NCBI GenBank assembly: GCA_947483545.1
Contig: CANKNP010000017.1
Location: forward strand, 1-28,792
Source: Deltaproteobacteria bacterium
Lineage (GTDB): Bacteria; Myxococcota; UBA796; SXON01
Reading direction: 5' to 3'
DNA: 28,792 nucleotides
Shown: positions 8,130-15,714 of the stretch, in pieces
Numbering within the stretch: position 1 is the first letter of the stretch
How the letters are laid out: every line of letters begins with the position of its first letter
Program-made: the position numbers and the translations under genes
The notes under the pieces: generated by a model
Seen by the model: only the letters and a program-made list of their open reading frames with translations
The model's database searches: none
What the model was told of the DNA's origin: nothing

Positions 8130-8590
8130 GCCGCGGTGACGACCACGTTGACCTCGGGATCGAGGACCATGGTCCCTAGCACCGCAGCAAAGGCCGCGCA
8201 GAAGGCCGGATCGGCTGTCGAGTCTGCCACCAAGTGGACGTCGGACACCTTGCCGGCGACGACGGTAAAGCCAAGGGCGATGTTCCCCTTGAGCTTCGGG
8301 TTTCGCGCTTGCTCGGAGACGAGGACGTCCGCGAACAGGCTGGCCCGCTCATGCAGCAGCGTCCACATCCCCCTCGCGTCCGGGGACGCGCTGGGTGGGA
8401 GGGAGATGTGGGTGATGGTGAGCACGAGGGGGCGGGGGGTCGGATCGGGGGTGGGGGCAGCGATGGCGTCAGGGGCGGTGATCGCCGCCTCCGGTTCCTC
8501 CGCCGGCACGGACGGCGCGTCTGAGCAAGCCAACGCGCCGGCGAGGAGCAGAAGGAGCGGATGCCGTAGCGGGAAGGCAGATGGACGCAC
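8111..8590 (-). CDS. Small lipoprotein with AgmX/PglI-like C-terminal domain
   Basis: The protein has 159 residues starting at GTG 8590, with an AGAGG-type ribosome site upstream. The signal peptide PLLLLLAGALAC ends in a lipobox (Cys22). A Pro/Ala/Asp linker (~25-55) leads to a compact C-terminal domain. Its segment LKGNIALGFTVVAGKVSDVHLV followed by ADPAFCAAFAAVL recalls the AgmX/PglI C-terminal domain (TonB-C-like, with one conserved Cys) found in many myxobacterial proteins; this is a resemblance, not a proven match. The gene overlaps the beta-helix lipoprotein by 19 bases, suggesting the two work at the same envelope site. Confidence 0.72.
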   Translation of the reverse strand: MRPSAFPLRHPLLLLLAGALACSDAPSVPAEEPEAAITAPDAIAAPTPDPTPRPLVLTITHISLPPSASPDARGMWTLLHERASLFADVLVSEQARNPKLKGNIALGFTVVAGKVSDVHLVADSTADPAFCAAFAAVLGTMVLDPEVNVVVTAAWWRAG

Positions 8591-8639
8591 GAGAACCTCT
8601 TGGCGAGCCTAACGCGGCGCCGCGCGCCCCCGCCGACGC

Positions 8640-10169
8640 CTACCGGTCACCGCACCGACACGTGCCGGGAGGAGACCATGCCGAAATGGCGGCTTTCGCC
8701 CGGTACAGCGTCCAGTCCCCCTCGCTGGCCACCACCGCGGCCTGCTCGTCGAGCGCGCTGCGAACGGCACAGCGGTCCGGCCCCTCGCGGAGGAGGTAGT
8801 AGTCGTACGCAGCGGCGCGACCCGCCACAAGCGCACACCAGGCGGCCTGCTCGCGGCCTGCTCGCACGTGAAAGGGCGAGTTCGGCTCGCGGTACCGCAG
8901 CGGCGACGACTCGAAGATCAGGAAGGAGAACCCGGAGTCTCCGCCGTTCAGCACACGGTGGTAGGCCGCCGCGTGAAGGAACACCTGATGCACCACGTGC
9001 TGGGAATCGGGGTCCGCCGTGATCGCGAGCATGGAGGTGCCCGGGTCCGCGAGCGCGATCACCTCCCGCATGCCCGCCACCTCTCGCTCCGTTCCGCGCC
9101 ATGCGTGCACCACCGCCGCCACGTGCAGCCCGAACGCGCCGATCCCAAGGAGCCGCGCGGCGTTTCCCCCGTGGGTCGCGACCGCCAGCGCGAGGCACAC
9201 GAACGCCGGCGCGACCAGCCGCGAGGCGATGAAGTACTGGTTCGGGGTGTGCTCGGGCAGCAAAACGCTGGAGAGGAGCAATGCGACGCCGGGCACCAGC
9301 ATGCAGGAGAGGTGGCGCGCGTTCCAGGTCGCCCGCGCCGCGAACCCAATCCCGCCGACCCAAAGCAGCGTAGCGAGCCACTCCGCCGGTTCGCCCCGGG
9401 TGATGAAGAAGAGCCGCAACCAGAACGGGGCCAGGTACTCCTGAGGGCCGTTCCAATCGAGGTCGCTCAAGCTGGACACCCGCCAGTCCCCCACCCCCTC
9501 GCTCGAAAGCGCCGGGACCAGCCAGGCGCACGCGTACAGCGCGCTCGGAGCGAGGCCGACCATCGTCCAGAGGGCGGCACGGCGGCTGTTCGACGGTGCG
9601 CTCCACCCCGCGAGGACCGGGGTCAAGAGCAACTGGAACGCCCACACTTCGGCATGAGCGAGGAACGTGAGCATCGCGAGCACCGACAAGGCCACGGTGC
9701 GAACGGTCGAGGTCCCCCCAATTACCACCGCCCAACTTGCGAACGTGAGCGGCCACGCCAGCCAGAAATTCAGGTACCCGCTCTGTAGCGCGCCGTTCAG
9801 CACCAGCGGGAGCGCAAGGGCAATCCCAAGCGGGCGCAGCCTCAGCGCCGGCGCCAGCGCCCCGAGCGCGCCCACCCAAGCGAGGACCCCCGCGGTCAAC
9901 ACCACGCGGGTCGCCCCCTCGACGCCCAGCGCCGGGACCAGCGGAAGGGCCAGCAGGTGAAAAAGTACGTTGGTGTTGGGCGCGAGGTTTCGAACCAGCT
10001 CGGCCTGCCGCACCGGGTCCTGATCGTAGCCGGAAAGCGCCGACAACACCGAGAGGTGCTGTGGCATGTCCATCAGCGGGAGCCAGGAGGCGCACCACAA
10101 CGGGACGATCCCCAGCGCTGCCACCCCCAAGAGCACCGCAGCATCCCAGGCTCGCAGGGTCTCCCTCAC
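8640..10169 (-). CDS. Multi-pass membrane protein, GT-C glycosyltransferase-like
   Basis: The protein has 509 residues starting at GTG 10169, whose last two bases are the first two of the metH stop codon (GTGA, 4-base overlap), so it is translated from the metH message. At least nine hydrophobic segments span residues ~12 to 360. The first loop holds PLMDMPQHLSV, an Asp-x-Pro-x-His pattern in the place where GT-C enzymes keep their catalytic acidic residue. The C-terminal ~150 residues are soluble and probably periplasmic. This architecture fits lipid-linked-sugar glycosyltransferases (PMT/ArnT-like) or an uncharacterised relative. Nothing ties it to methionine metabolism except the operon. 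A 49-base gap separates it from the next gene. Confidence 0.75.
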   Translation of the reverse strand: MRETLRAWDAAVLLGVAALGIVPLWCASWLPLMDMPQHLSVLSALSGYDQDPVRQAELVRNLAPNTNVLFHLLALPLVPALGVEGATRVVLTAGVLAWVGALGALAPALRLRPLGIALALPLVLNGALQSGYLNFWLAWPLTFASWAVVIGGTSTVRTVALSVLAMLTFLAHAEVWAFQLLLTPVLAGWSAPSNSRRAALWTMVGLAPSALYACAWLVPALSSEGVGDWRVSSLSDLDWNGPQEYLAPFWLRLFFITRGEPAEWLATLLWVGGIGFAARATWNARHLSCMLVPGVALLLSSVLLPEHTPNQYFIASRLVAPAFVCLALAVATHGGNAARLLGIGAFGLHVAAVVHAWRGTEREVAGMREVIALADPGTSMLAITADPDSQHVVHQVFLHAAAYHRVLNGGDSGFSFLIFESSPLRYREPNSPFHVRAGREQAAWCALVAGRAAAYDYYLLREGPDRCAVRSALDEQAAVVASEGDWTLYRAKAAISAWSPPGTCRCGDR

Positions 10170-13100
10170 ACCCGAAAGTACCGACCCTGCGGGTGGTGAA
10201 CCACGATCGCTGCGGTGGACTGCTCGGGATGAAGCTGGTCTTCATCCGCCATATTCACGCCGATTCGCTCGGCACCCAGGAGCCGCAAAAGGTGCCGCTG
10301 GTCCGCCATCTCCGGGCAGGCCGGATACCCGTAGGCGTAGCGACAGCCGTGGTATTTCTTGTGGAAGAGCCCCGAGATCTCGCGGGAATCCTCGCCGGCG
10401 ATGCCCAACTCCGCGCGGATCTGCTTGTGAACGAACTCGGCGAGGGCTTCCGTGACCTCGACACCCAAGCCGTGCAGGTACAGATAATCCGTGTATTTGT
10501 TCTGCTCGAACCAAACGCGGGCGATGTCGCTCGCCTGCTGCCCGACCGTGACACACTGCAAGGCGACGACGTCACCGCCCTCGTCGCGTGTGCGGAAATA
10601 GTCGGCGAGGCACAAACCCGCGGCGCCGTTACGGGAGGCCTGGCGGGGGAAGGCGAGACGCGTGCCGTCTTCGAGGACGAGGCCATCGCCCTCGCGGTGG
10701 CAGCGGAAATAGCCGTAGACGGCGACGGGCTTGAGGATGCCTTCGCGGGCGCAGCGATCCGCGAGCTCCACGAGGATCGGCCTGGCAACGGTGCGGAGCT
10801 GCTCCTTGTGCTCGTCGTCCGAGAGGTTCTTGCGGAGGAAACCCCACTGGAACTTGAACAGCACATCCTCGTTGATCCACGGGATCAACGCCCGAAGCGG
10901 GACCTCCAACTTGCGCGCGCCCCAGAACGGGGGCTCCGGCGGCACCGCGGCCAGCACCGGCTCGGCATCGCGGGGATCGTAGGGCACCGGGCGCTCGGCC
11001 CGGGTCGTCGCCCGCTTGGGCTCCTCGACCTCGATCTCCGAGGTGGTGAGCGCATCGTCGTAGGTGGGCAAGCCCTCCATGAACCGCAGGCCGGCGAAGG
11101 CATCCTTGGCGTAGGCCACTTTTCGCCCGTAGGTTTGGGAGCAGTCCTGTTCCACGTACGCACGTGTCAACGCAGCGCCACCCAATACAATCGGCGTGGT
11201 CCAACCCTGCTGGCGCATCTCCTCCATGTTCTCCTTCATGATGACGGTGCTCTTGACCAAGAGGCCGCTCATGCCGATGGCGTCCGCATTGTGCTCCTTC
11301 GCCGCCGCGAGGATGCGGTCGATGGGCTGCTTGATCCCGATGTTGATCACCCGGTAGCCATTGTTCGTGAGGATGATGTCCACCAGGTTTTTTCCGATGT
11401 CGTGCACGTCGCCCCGCACGGTCGCCAGCACCATCGTGCCCTTCGGCGGCCCGCTGGCCTTGTCCATATGGGGCTCCAACCAGGCGACGGAGGCTTTCAT
11501 CGTCTCCGCGGATTGAAGCACGAACGGCAATTGCATCTGGCCCGAGCCGAAGAGATCCCCGACGATCTTCATGCCCCCAAGCAGGATCTCGTTGATGATA
11601 TGAAGCGGCGCGTGGGTCAGCAGCGCCTCCTGCAAATCGACCTCCAACCCGATGCGGTCGCCATCGACGATGCGATCCCGCAGGCGCTCCTCGACGTTGG
11701 CGGCGACGACCTTCACGACGGCGGCGGACTTGACGTCCGCGAACAACGCCAACAGCGCCTTGAGCGGGTCGTAGCCCTGCTCCTCGACGGTACCGTCTGG
11801 GAGAATGTTCCCGGGCGGCCGACGACGATCAAAAATCAGATCCTCACAGACCTGGAGCTGCTCGGGCGGCAACTTGTAGAGCGGGATGATCTTGTCGGCG
11901 TGGACGATCGCGGCGGTAAGGCCGGCCTCCCGCGCGTGGTGCAGGTAGACGGAATTCAACGCGTGGCGCGCCGGCGGGTTGAGCCCAAAGCTGATGTTGG
12001 AGAGGCCGAGCACGATGCCACAGCGTGGGAAACGCTCGGCGATCAGGCGGATGCCGTCGAGGGTGTAGAGCCCAAGCTTGCGATCGTCCTCGTTGCCGGT
12101 CGCGATGGTGAACGTGAGCGGGTCGAACAGGATGTCGTCGGGCTGCATGCCGTGCCGGTTGACCGCGAGATCGTACAGGCGGGCGGCGACTTCGAGCTTC
12201 CTCTCCGGGCTCTTCGCCATGCCCTCCTCATCGATGGTCAGCGCGATGACCCCGGCGCCAAATCGGCGGCAGAGCGTGCAGACCGCGTCCAACCGGGGTT
12301 CGCCGTCCTCCAAATTGATCGAATTGACGAGCGCCTTGCCGCCGATGCGCTTGAGCGCCGCCTCCAATACAGGGACCTCGGTCGAGTCGATGACCAGCGG
12401 GCCATGGACCGCCGTCGCCATCTTGGAGACGAGCGTGTCCATGTCGACCTTCTCGGGCCGCCCGACGAACGCCGTACACACGTCGATCGCGTGGGATCCC
12501 GACTTCATCTGGGTCTTGCCCATGCCGACCATGCCGTCCCAATCCTGCGCGTCCAGCATGCGTTTGAACGCCCGGGAGCCGTTTGCGTTGGTCCGTTCCC
12601 CGATCGCGAAGATGTCGGCCTGCTGGCGCAAGGGCACCGTTCCGTACAGGCTCGCCACCGAGGGCACGAACTCGGGCGACCGCGACTTGGGCTTGCGACG
12701 CAGGATCCGCTCGGCGACCGCCCGGATGTGGTCCGGCGTCGTGCCGCAGCATCCCCCGACAAAGCTGACGCCATCGTGCTCGACGAAGCGCTCGTGCCAA
12801 TCGGCCAGCTCCCGGGGGTTGAGCGGATAGTGCGTTTTCCCGTCCACCAACTGTGGCAGCCCTGCGTTCGGCAAGACGCTGATCCGCCGTTGGGCGTGGC
12901 GGCCCAGATACGCGATGTGCGCCGCCATCTCCTGCGGACCCGTCGCGCAATTCAGCCCGATGACATCGATCGGGTAGGCCTCCAGCACGGTCAGGGCCGT
13001 CGCCATGTCGGAGCCAAGCAGCATCGTCCCCGTCGTCTCCATCGTGACCTGGGCCATCACGGGTACCCGCCGCGCCGCGTAGTTGGGCTCCGTGAACACG

Positions 13101-13651
13101 TCGAAGATCGCGGCCAGCGCACACTTCGTCTGCAGGAGATCCTGGCAGGTCTCGATCAGCAGCACGTCCACACCGCCGTCCACGAGGCCACGCACCTGTT
13201 GCTTGTAGCCTTCGTGCATCTCGTCCCACTGAATGTGCAGCAGGCTTGGCAGGCGCGTGCCCGGCCCGATCGAACCGGCGACAAATCGGGGGCGGGCCTC
13301 GGACGAATAACGATCCGCCGCTGCCCTGGCGATCTCCGCCGAGCGCTTGTTGATCTCGTGGCACTGCTCGCCGAGCCCAAACTCAGCGAGCACCCAAGGC
13401 GCCCCGCCAAAAGAGTTGGTCTCGACGATGTCCGCGCCGACCTCAAAATAGCGGCCGTGAATCGTCTCGATCACGTCGGGGCGCGTGAGACACAAGATCT
13501 CGGAGCAGTTCTCGAGCCCGTTGTAGTCCGAGAGCGGCAGGTCAAAGCTGTGGATCTGCGTGCCCATGCCGCCGTCGAAGATGAGGACGCGGTCTTGGAG
13601 GGCATCGAGCAGGGGCGAAGACGTGAGCGGCGAATGCGGGAGCAGGTTCAT
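10166..13651 (-). CDS. metH: Cobalamin-dependent methionine synthase
   Basis: MetH transfers the methyl group of 5-methyltetrahydrofolate to homocysteine through cobalamin. The start is ATG 13651, overlapping the upstream stop as ATGA; the longer frame to 13903 is Arg/Pro noise. The 1161 residues (E. coli 1227) hold all four modules. The homocysteine domain has zinc ligands C235 (GLNCATG) and C301-C302 (GGCCGT). The pterin domain has GERTNANGSRAFKRML and INLEDGEPR. The cap and B12-binding domains have DVHDIGKNLVD, with H750 as the lower cobalt ligand. The C-terminal activation domain has RYAYGYPACPE for AdoMet-dependent reactivation. It should be an active, B12-requiring enzyme. No cobalamin riboswitch is visible; control is more likely through the regulator in front of it. 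Confidence 0.97.
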   Translation of the reverse strand: MNLLPHSPLTSSPLLDALQDRVLIFDGGMGTQIHSFDLPLSDYNGLENCSEILCLTRPDVIETIHGRYFEVGADIVETNSFGGAPWVLAEFGLGEQCHEINKRSAEIARAAADRYSSEARPRFVAGSIGPGTRLPSLLHIQWDEMHEGYKQQVRGLVDGGVDVLLIETCQDLLQTKCALAAIFDVFTEPNYAARRVPVMAQVTMETTGTMLLGSDMATALTVLEAYPIDVIGLNCATGPQEMAAHIAYLGRHAQRRISVLPNAGLPQLVDGKTHYPLNPRELADWHERFVEHDGVSFVGGCCGTTPDHIRAVAERILRRKPKSRSPEFVPSVASLYGTVPLRQQADIFAIGERTNANGSRAFKRMLDAQDWDGMVGMGKTQMKSGSHAIDVCTAFVGRPEKVDMDTLVSKMATAVHGPLVIDSTEVPVLEAALKRIGGKALVNSINLEDGEPRLDAVCTLCRRFGAGVIALTIDEEGMAKSPERKLEVAARLYDLAVNRHGMQPDDILFDPLTFTIATGNEDDRKLGLYTLDGIRLIAERFPRCGIVLGLSNISFGLNPPARHALNSVYLHHAREAGLTAAIVHADKIIPLYKLPPEQLQVCEDLIFDRRRPPGNILPDGTVEEQGYDPLKALLALFADVKSAAVVKVVAANVEERLRDRIVDGDRIGLEVDLQEALLTHAPLHIINEILLGGMKIVGDLFGSGQMQLPFVLQSAETMKASVAWLEPHMDKASGPPKGTMVLATVRGDVHDIGKNLVDIILTNNGYRVINIGIKQPIDRILAAAKEHNADAIGMSGLLVKSTVIMKENMEEMRQQGWTTPIVLGGAALTRAYVEQDCSQTYGRKVAYAKDAFAGLRFMEGLPTYDDALTTSEIEVEEPKRATTRAERPVPYDPRDAEPVLAAVPPEPPFWGARKLEVPLRALIPWINEDVLFKFQWGFLRKNLSDDEHKEQLRTVARPILVELADRCAREGILKPVAVYGYFRCHREGDGLVLEDGTRLAFPRQASRNGAAGLCLADYFRTRDEGGDVVALQCVTVGQQASDIARVWFEQNKYTDYLYLHGLGVEVTEALAEFVHKQIRAELGIAGEDSREISGLFHKKYHGCRYAYGYPACPEMADQRHLLRLLGAERIGVNMADEDQLHPEQSTAAIVVHHPQGRYFRV

Positions 13652-14508
13652 CGGACACCGAGGGCAAGGAGGGTGGTGAAAGCGGGAGAACGGCGATCGC
13701 GATGCACGACGTCGCAGGAGACGGAGGTGAAACCGGCGGTGGTCAAGAGCCCGCCCAGATCGGAGAAGCCGAGGTGCTTGTGCCCGAAGCGGGCCTGGAC
13801 CCAGGTGTGGGCGTGGGGGGCGAGGTCGAGCACGGCGATGCGCGTGCCGGGGGCGACGCGCTCGTGGATGCGGCGGAGCGCGGTGAACGGGTCGGGCACA
13901 CAATGCAGGGACTGGGAGAGCAGCACGAGGTCAACCTCGCCGGGGGCGAGGGGCGGGTCGGAGAGGTCACCGACACGGGGCTCCACCTGCGGGCCGAGGT
14001 TCTCCAAGGCCGCGGGGTCAAGGTCCACGGCGATCACGCGACTCGCGGGGTTGGAGGCGGCGAGCAGGCGGGTGAGCTCGCCGGTCCCAACGCCCAGATC
14101 GGCGATGCGGAGGGGGGGGAGGAGGGCCAACAACAGGTGGGCCAACCCCTCCCAGTTTCGACCGGGCAGGAAGTCGGCGTCCAACGAGTCCGTGGGGGCG
14201 GTCGCCCGGGCCGCACGGACGCGCTCGAGGGCAAACCGGTCGGGATCTTCGAGGGGTTCGGACGCGATCAGCGCGGTGAGCGCCGCATCATCGAGGGTGC
14301 CGAGGGTGTAGACCACCTGGGTGCCGGTGCGGCGGGCATCGACGAGACCCACGCGCTTGAGCTGCGCCATGTGACCGGCGAACGTGCTCTGGGCGAGGCC
14401 CAGCAGGTCCTGAAGCTCGCCGGCGGTCAACTCCTCGACGGCGAGCAGCGCGAGGATCCGCAGCCGGAGCGGCTCAGCGAGGATGCGGAGGCGGTCGGCG
14501 CGGGTCAT
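13648..14508 (-). CDS. ArsR-family regulator fused to SAM-methyltransferase domain (SahR-like)
   Basis: The protein has 286 residues. Residues 1-75 are a winged helix of the ArsR type (AEPLRLRILALLAVEELTAG, then LGLAQSTFAGHMAQLKRVGLV). No CxC metal-binding pair is present, so it is not a metal sensor. After a linker, LPGRNWEGLAHLLLALLP introduces a class I methyltransferase fold with motif I IADLGVGTGELTRLL and VIAVDLDP. Fusions of this kind next to SAM-cycle genes are known, and SahR, an ArsR-family regulator, controls such genes in Proteobacteria in response to S-adenosylhomocysteine. I infer that this one binds SAM or SAH to control metH. The 4-base stop/start overlap with metH makes the two translationally coupled. 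The start at 14508 sits one base from a dyad operator, which suggests autoregulation and a leaderless or nearly leaderless transcript. Confidence 0.88.
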   Translation of the reverse strand: MTRADRLRILAEPLRLRILALLAVEELTAGELQDLLGLAQSTFAGHMAQLKRVGLVDARRTGTQVVYTLGTLDDAALTALIASEPLEDPDRFALERVRAARATAPTDSLDADFLPGRNWEGLAHLLLALLPPLRIADLGVGTGELTRLLAASNPASRVIAVDLDPAALENLGPQVEPRVGDLSDPPLAPGEVDLVLLSQSLHCVPDPFTALRRIHERVAPGTRIAVLDLAPHAHTWVQARFGHKHLGFSDLGGLLTTAGFTSVSCDVVHRDRRSPAFTTLLALGVR

Positions 14509-14509
14509 G

Positions 14510-14535
14510 CATCAGTATATCGCGATAAGGCGATG
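14510..14535 (-). promoter_or_regulatory. Dyad operator and -10 box of the ArsR-metH operon
   Basis: A 26-base imperfect dyad, CATC(5)TATCG/CGATA(5)GATG, is centred at 14522.5 with a perfect TATCGCGATA core (14518-14527). It ends one base upstream of the regulator start codon. Read on the minus strand, TATACT (14519-14514) inside the dyad resembles a -10 box, so a bound regulator would block RNA polymerase. Length and symmetry fit an ArsR-type dimer. The site is predicted only. Confidence 0.6.
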
Positions 14536-14684
14536 TTGTCGTGGGGCGGACGGCAAGGGCGGGGGGGGCGGGCTTGGAGCCATCGCCTGGGGTCCGTCGC
14601 TGCCTTGGGACGCCCGTGGGCATCGGCGGGGCCAGCCCGGGCGCTGCGCACATAAAGGCGCGCCAAGACCCTGGAATGACTTGA

Positions 14685-14835
14685 CCAGGAGCCGTCCTGG
14701 CCCCAAACCGCACCGTTCCAGGTGGAAGGCGGCGGGCCCGGCGTCTTCGACGGGCCCGCTGCTTTCCGCCGGTAGGAACGGTGCAAAATAACCGCCGATC
14801 CGGGCGCGAGGTTCGCCGAGCGCACGGATCGGCGG
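14685..14835 (+). other. Three consecutive strong hairpins in the divergent intergenic region
   Basis: The 364 bases between the regulator start (14508) and the next gene (14873) hold three stems. The first is CCAGGA/TCCTGG (14685-14700). The second is a 29-pair hairpin: 14710-14719 pairs with 14775-14784, and 14721-14739 with 14752-14770. The third is CCGCCGATCC/GGATCGGCGG (14792-14801 with 14826-14835), with an inner GCGC/GCGC helix and a GGUUCGCC tip. In the long hairpin the three non-Watson-Crick positions are all G-U if the plus strand is transcribed, but A-C mismatches if the minus strand is. This points to a plus-strand RNA, either a 5' leader of the 14873 gene or a small RNA. No T-run follows, so a terminator is unlikely. 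No known riboswitch was recognised. Confidence 0.5.
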
Positions 14836-14872
14836 CCTGCAGCCGCGTCCGTTTTCGGGTAAGCAAGGAAGC

Positions 14873-15637
14873 ATGTGGCTCCTCCTGCCGATCGCCTGCG
14901 TCGCCCCGGAGACCCCTTCGGATTCGGCTCCGACCTCCGCCACATCGGACGTGCATGCTCCCGGGTGCGACGCGGTGGCGGACCCGATGGTGATCGCGGA
15001 TGCCGAGATGGCCTGGGACGTTGGGGGGCTGGGGATGAGCCCGGGCATGTGGATCCTCTTCTCGGGAAACCTGTTCACCATGTTCGACACGTATGCTTGG
15101 AAGTACCCCTCGCAAACGTGTATGCAGATCGATGACGAGGGCTTCGTCGCCGACTGCTTCGGCCCGGACGGGTGGGAGCTGCACGGGGAGATGAGCTGGC
15201 TCTCGGACACGGTCATGGGCCAGTCCGGCGCCTCGTTCGCGGAGGTGTCTGGAGCGCTCCCCGCGACGGAGGACTGGGAGGGCTGGGAGGTACACGCGGA
15301 CGGGCACTGGATGAGCACGTCCGACGGCACGTCCTTCGCGGCGGATCTCTCGTGGGCTGGGTTTGGGTACCTCGCAAATTGGCCTGGGAGCTTCACGGCC
15401 CAGAGCAACCCGGCGGGGCCCTTCTCTGGCCGTTGGCAGGTTGGGAGCGTCACCGCGACGGATGCCGAAGAGTACCCCACGGGTACGGCATGTTTCGCAG
15501 AGGAGACCCGGGTCGAGGGGGCCACCTCAACACGCGCCACACTCCTGGCGGACGCGCTCTGGGAGTTGGAATGGGTCGACGGCTGTTTGACCGCGGTGCG
15601 AGACGGCGTGGAGGTGGCGTCGTGTGACGAAGGTTGA
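14873..15637 (+). CDS. Putative secreted or lipid-anchored protein, unknown function
   Basis: The protein has 254 residues; ATG 14873 is preceded by AAGGA. The N-terminus is a very short hydrophobic stretch ending in Cys9 (MWLLLPIAC) followed by a Pro/Ser/Thr-rich linker. That is the layout of a lipoprotein, although Pro at -3 makes the lipobox imperfect. The mature part is acidic, Trp-rich and Gly-rich (MAWDVGGLGMSPGMWILFSG, LHGEMSWLSDTV, GRWQVGSVTAT), with a few Cys that could pair. This suggests a beta-sandwich exported protein. No family was recognised. Its first 160 upstream bases hold the hairpins described separately. Confidence 0.75.
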   Translation: MWLLLPIACVAPETPSDSAPTSATSDVHAPGCDAVADPMVIADAEMAWDVGGLGMSPGMWILFSGNLFTMFDTYAWKYPSQTCMQIDDEGFVADCFGPDGWELHGEMSWLSDTVMGQSGASFAEVSGALPATEDWEGWEVHADGHWMSTSDGTSFAADLSWAGFGYLANWPGSFTAQSNPAGPFSGRWQVGSVTATDAEEYPTGTACFAEETRVEGATSTRATLLADALWELEWVDGCLTAVRDGVEVASCDEG

Positions 15638-15714
15638 TTGCGTCACCATCCGTCTCGCCCCGATCCCAAGGCCACCGCTCGTCGCTATACTCCCCCCACG
15701 CCGGAGCCCTCCCG

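Noticed and set aside
6465..8612. 715-codon plus-strand frame
   Set aside because: Antisense of the beta-helix lipoprotein; no motif and an Arg/Asp/His-rich composition.
13652..13903. Longer metH N-terminus from the full open frame
   Set aside because: The extra 84 residues are Arg/Pro/His-rich noise overlapping the upstream regulator; ATG 13651 gives the ATGA coupling and the normal MetH start.
10061..14311. 1416-codon plus-strand open frame
   Set aside because: It lies wholly opposite metH and its regulator, has no recognisable domain, and is rich in Arg/His/Asp as expected from antisense of high-GC coding DNA.
14710..14784. Rho-independent terminator for the ArsR-metH operon or neighbour
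   Set aside because: The hairpin lies upstream, not downstream, of genes on both sides, and no T-run follows on either strand.
10242..14870. Cobalamin riboswitch for metH
   Set aside because: No B12-box-like sequence was found upstream of the operon, and the regulator start is only one base from the dyad, leaving no room for a leader RNA.
14512..15540. Minus-strand frames opposite the 14873 gene
   Set aside because: They cover the hairpin region and the opposite strand of a gene with better start, ribosome site and export signal; no domain is seen.
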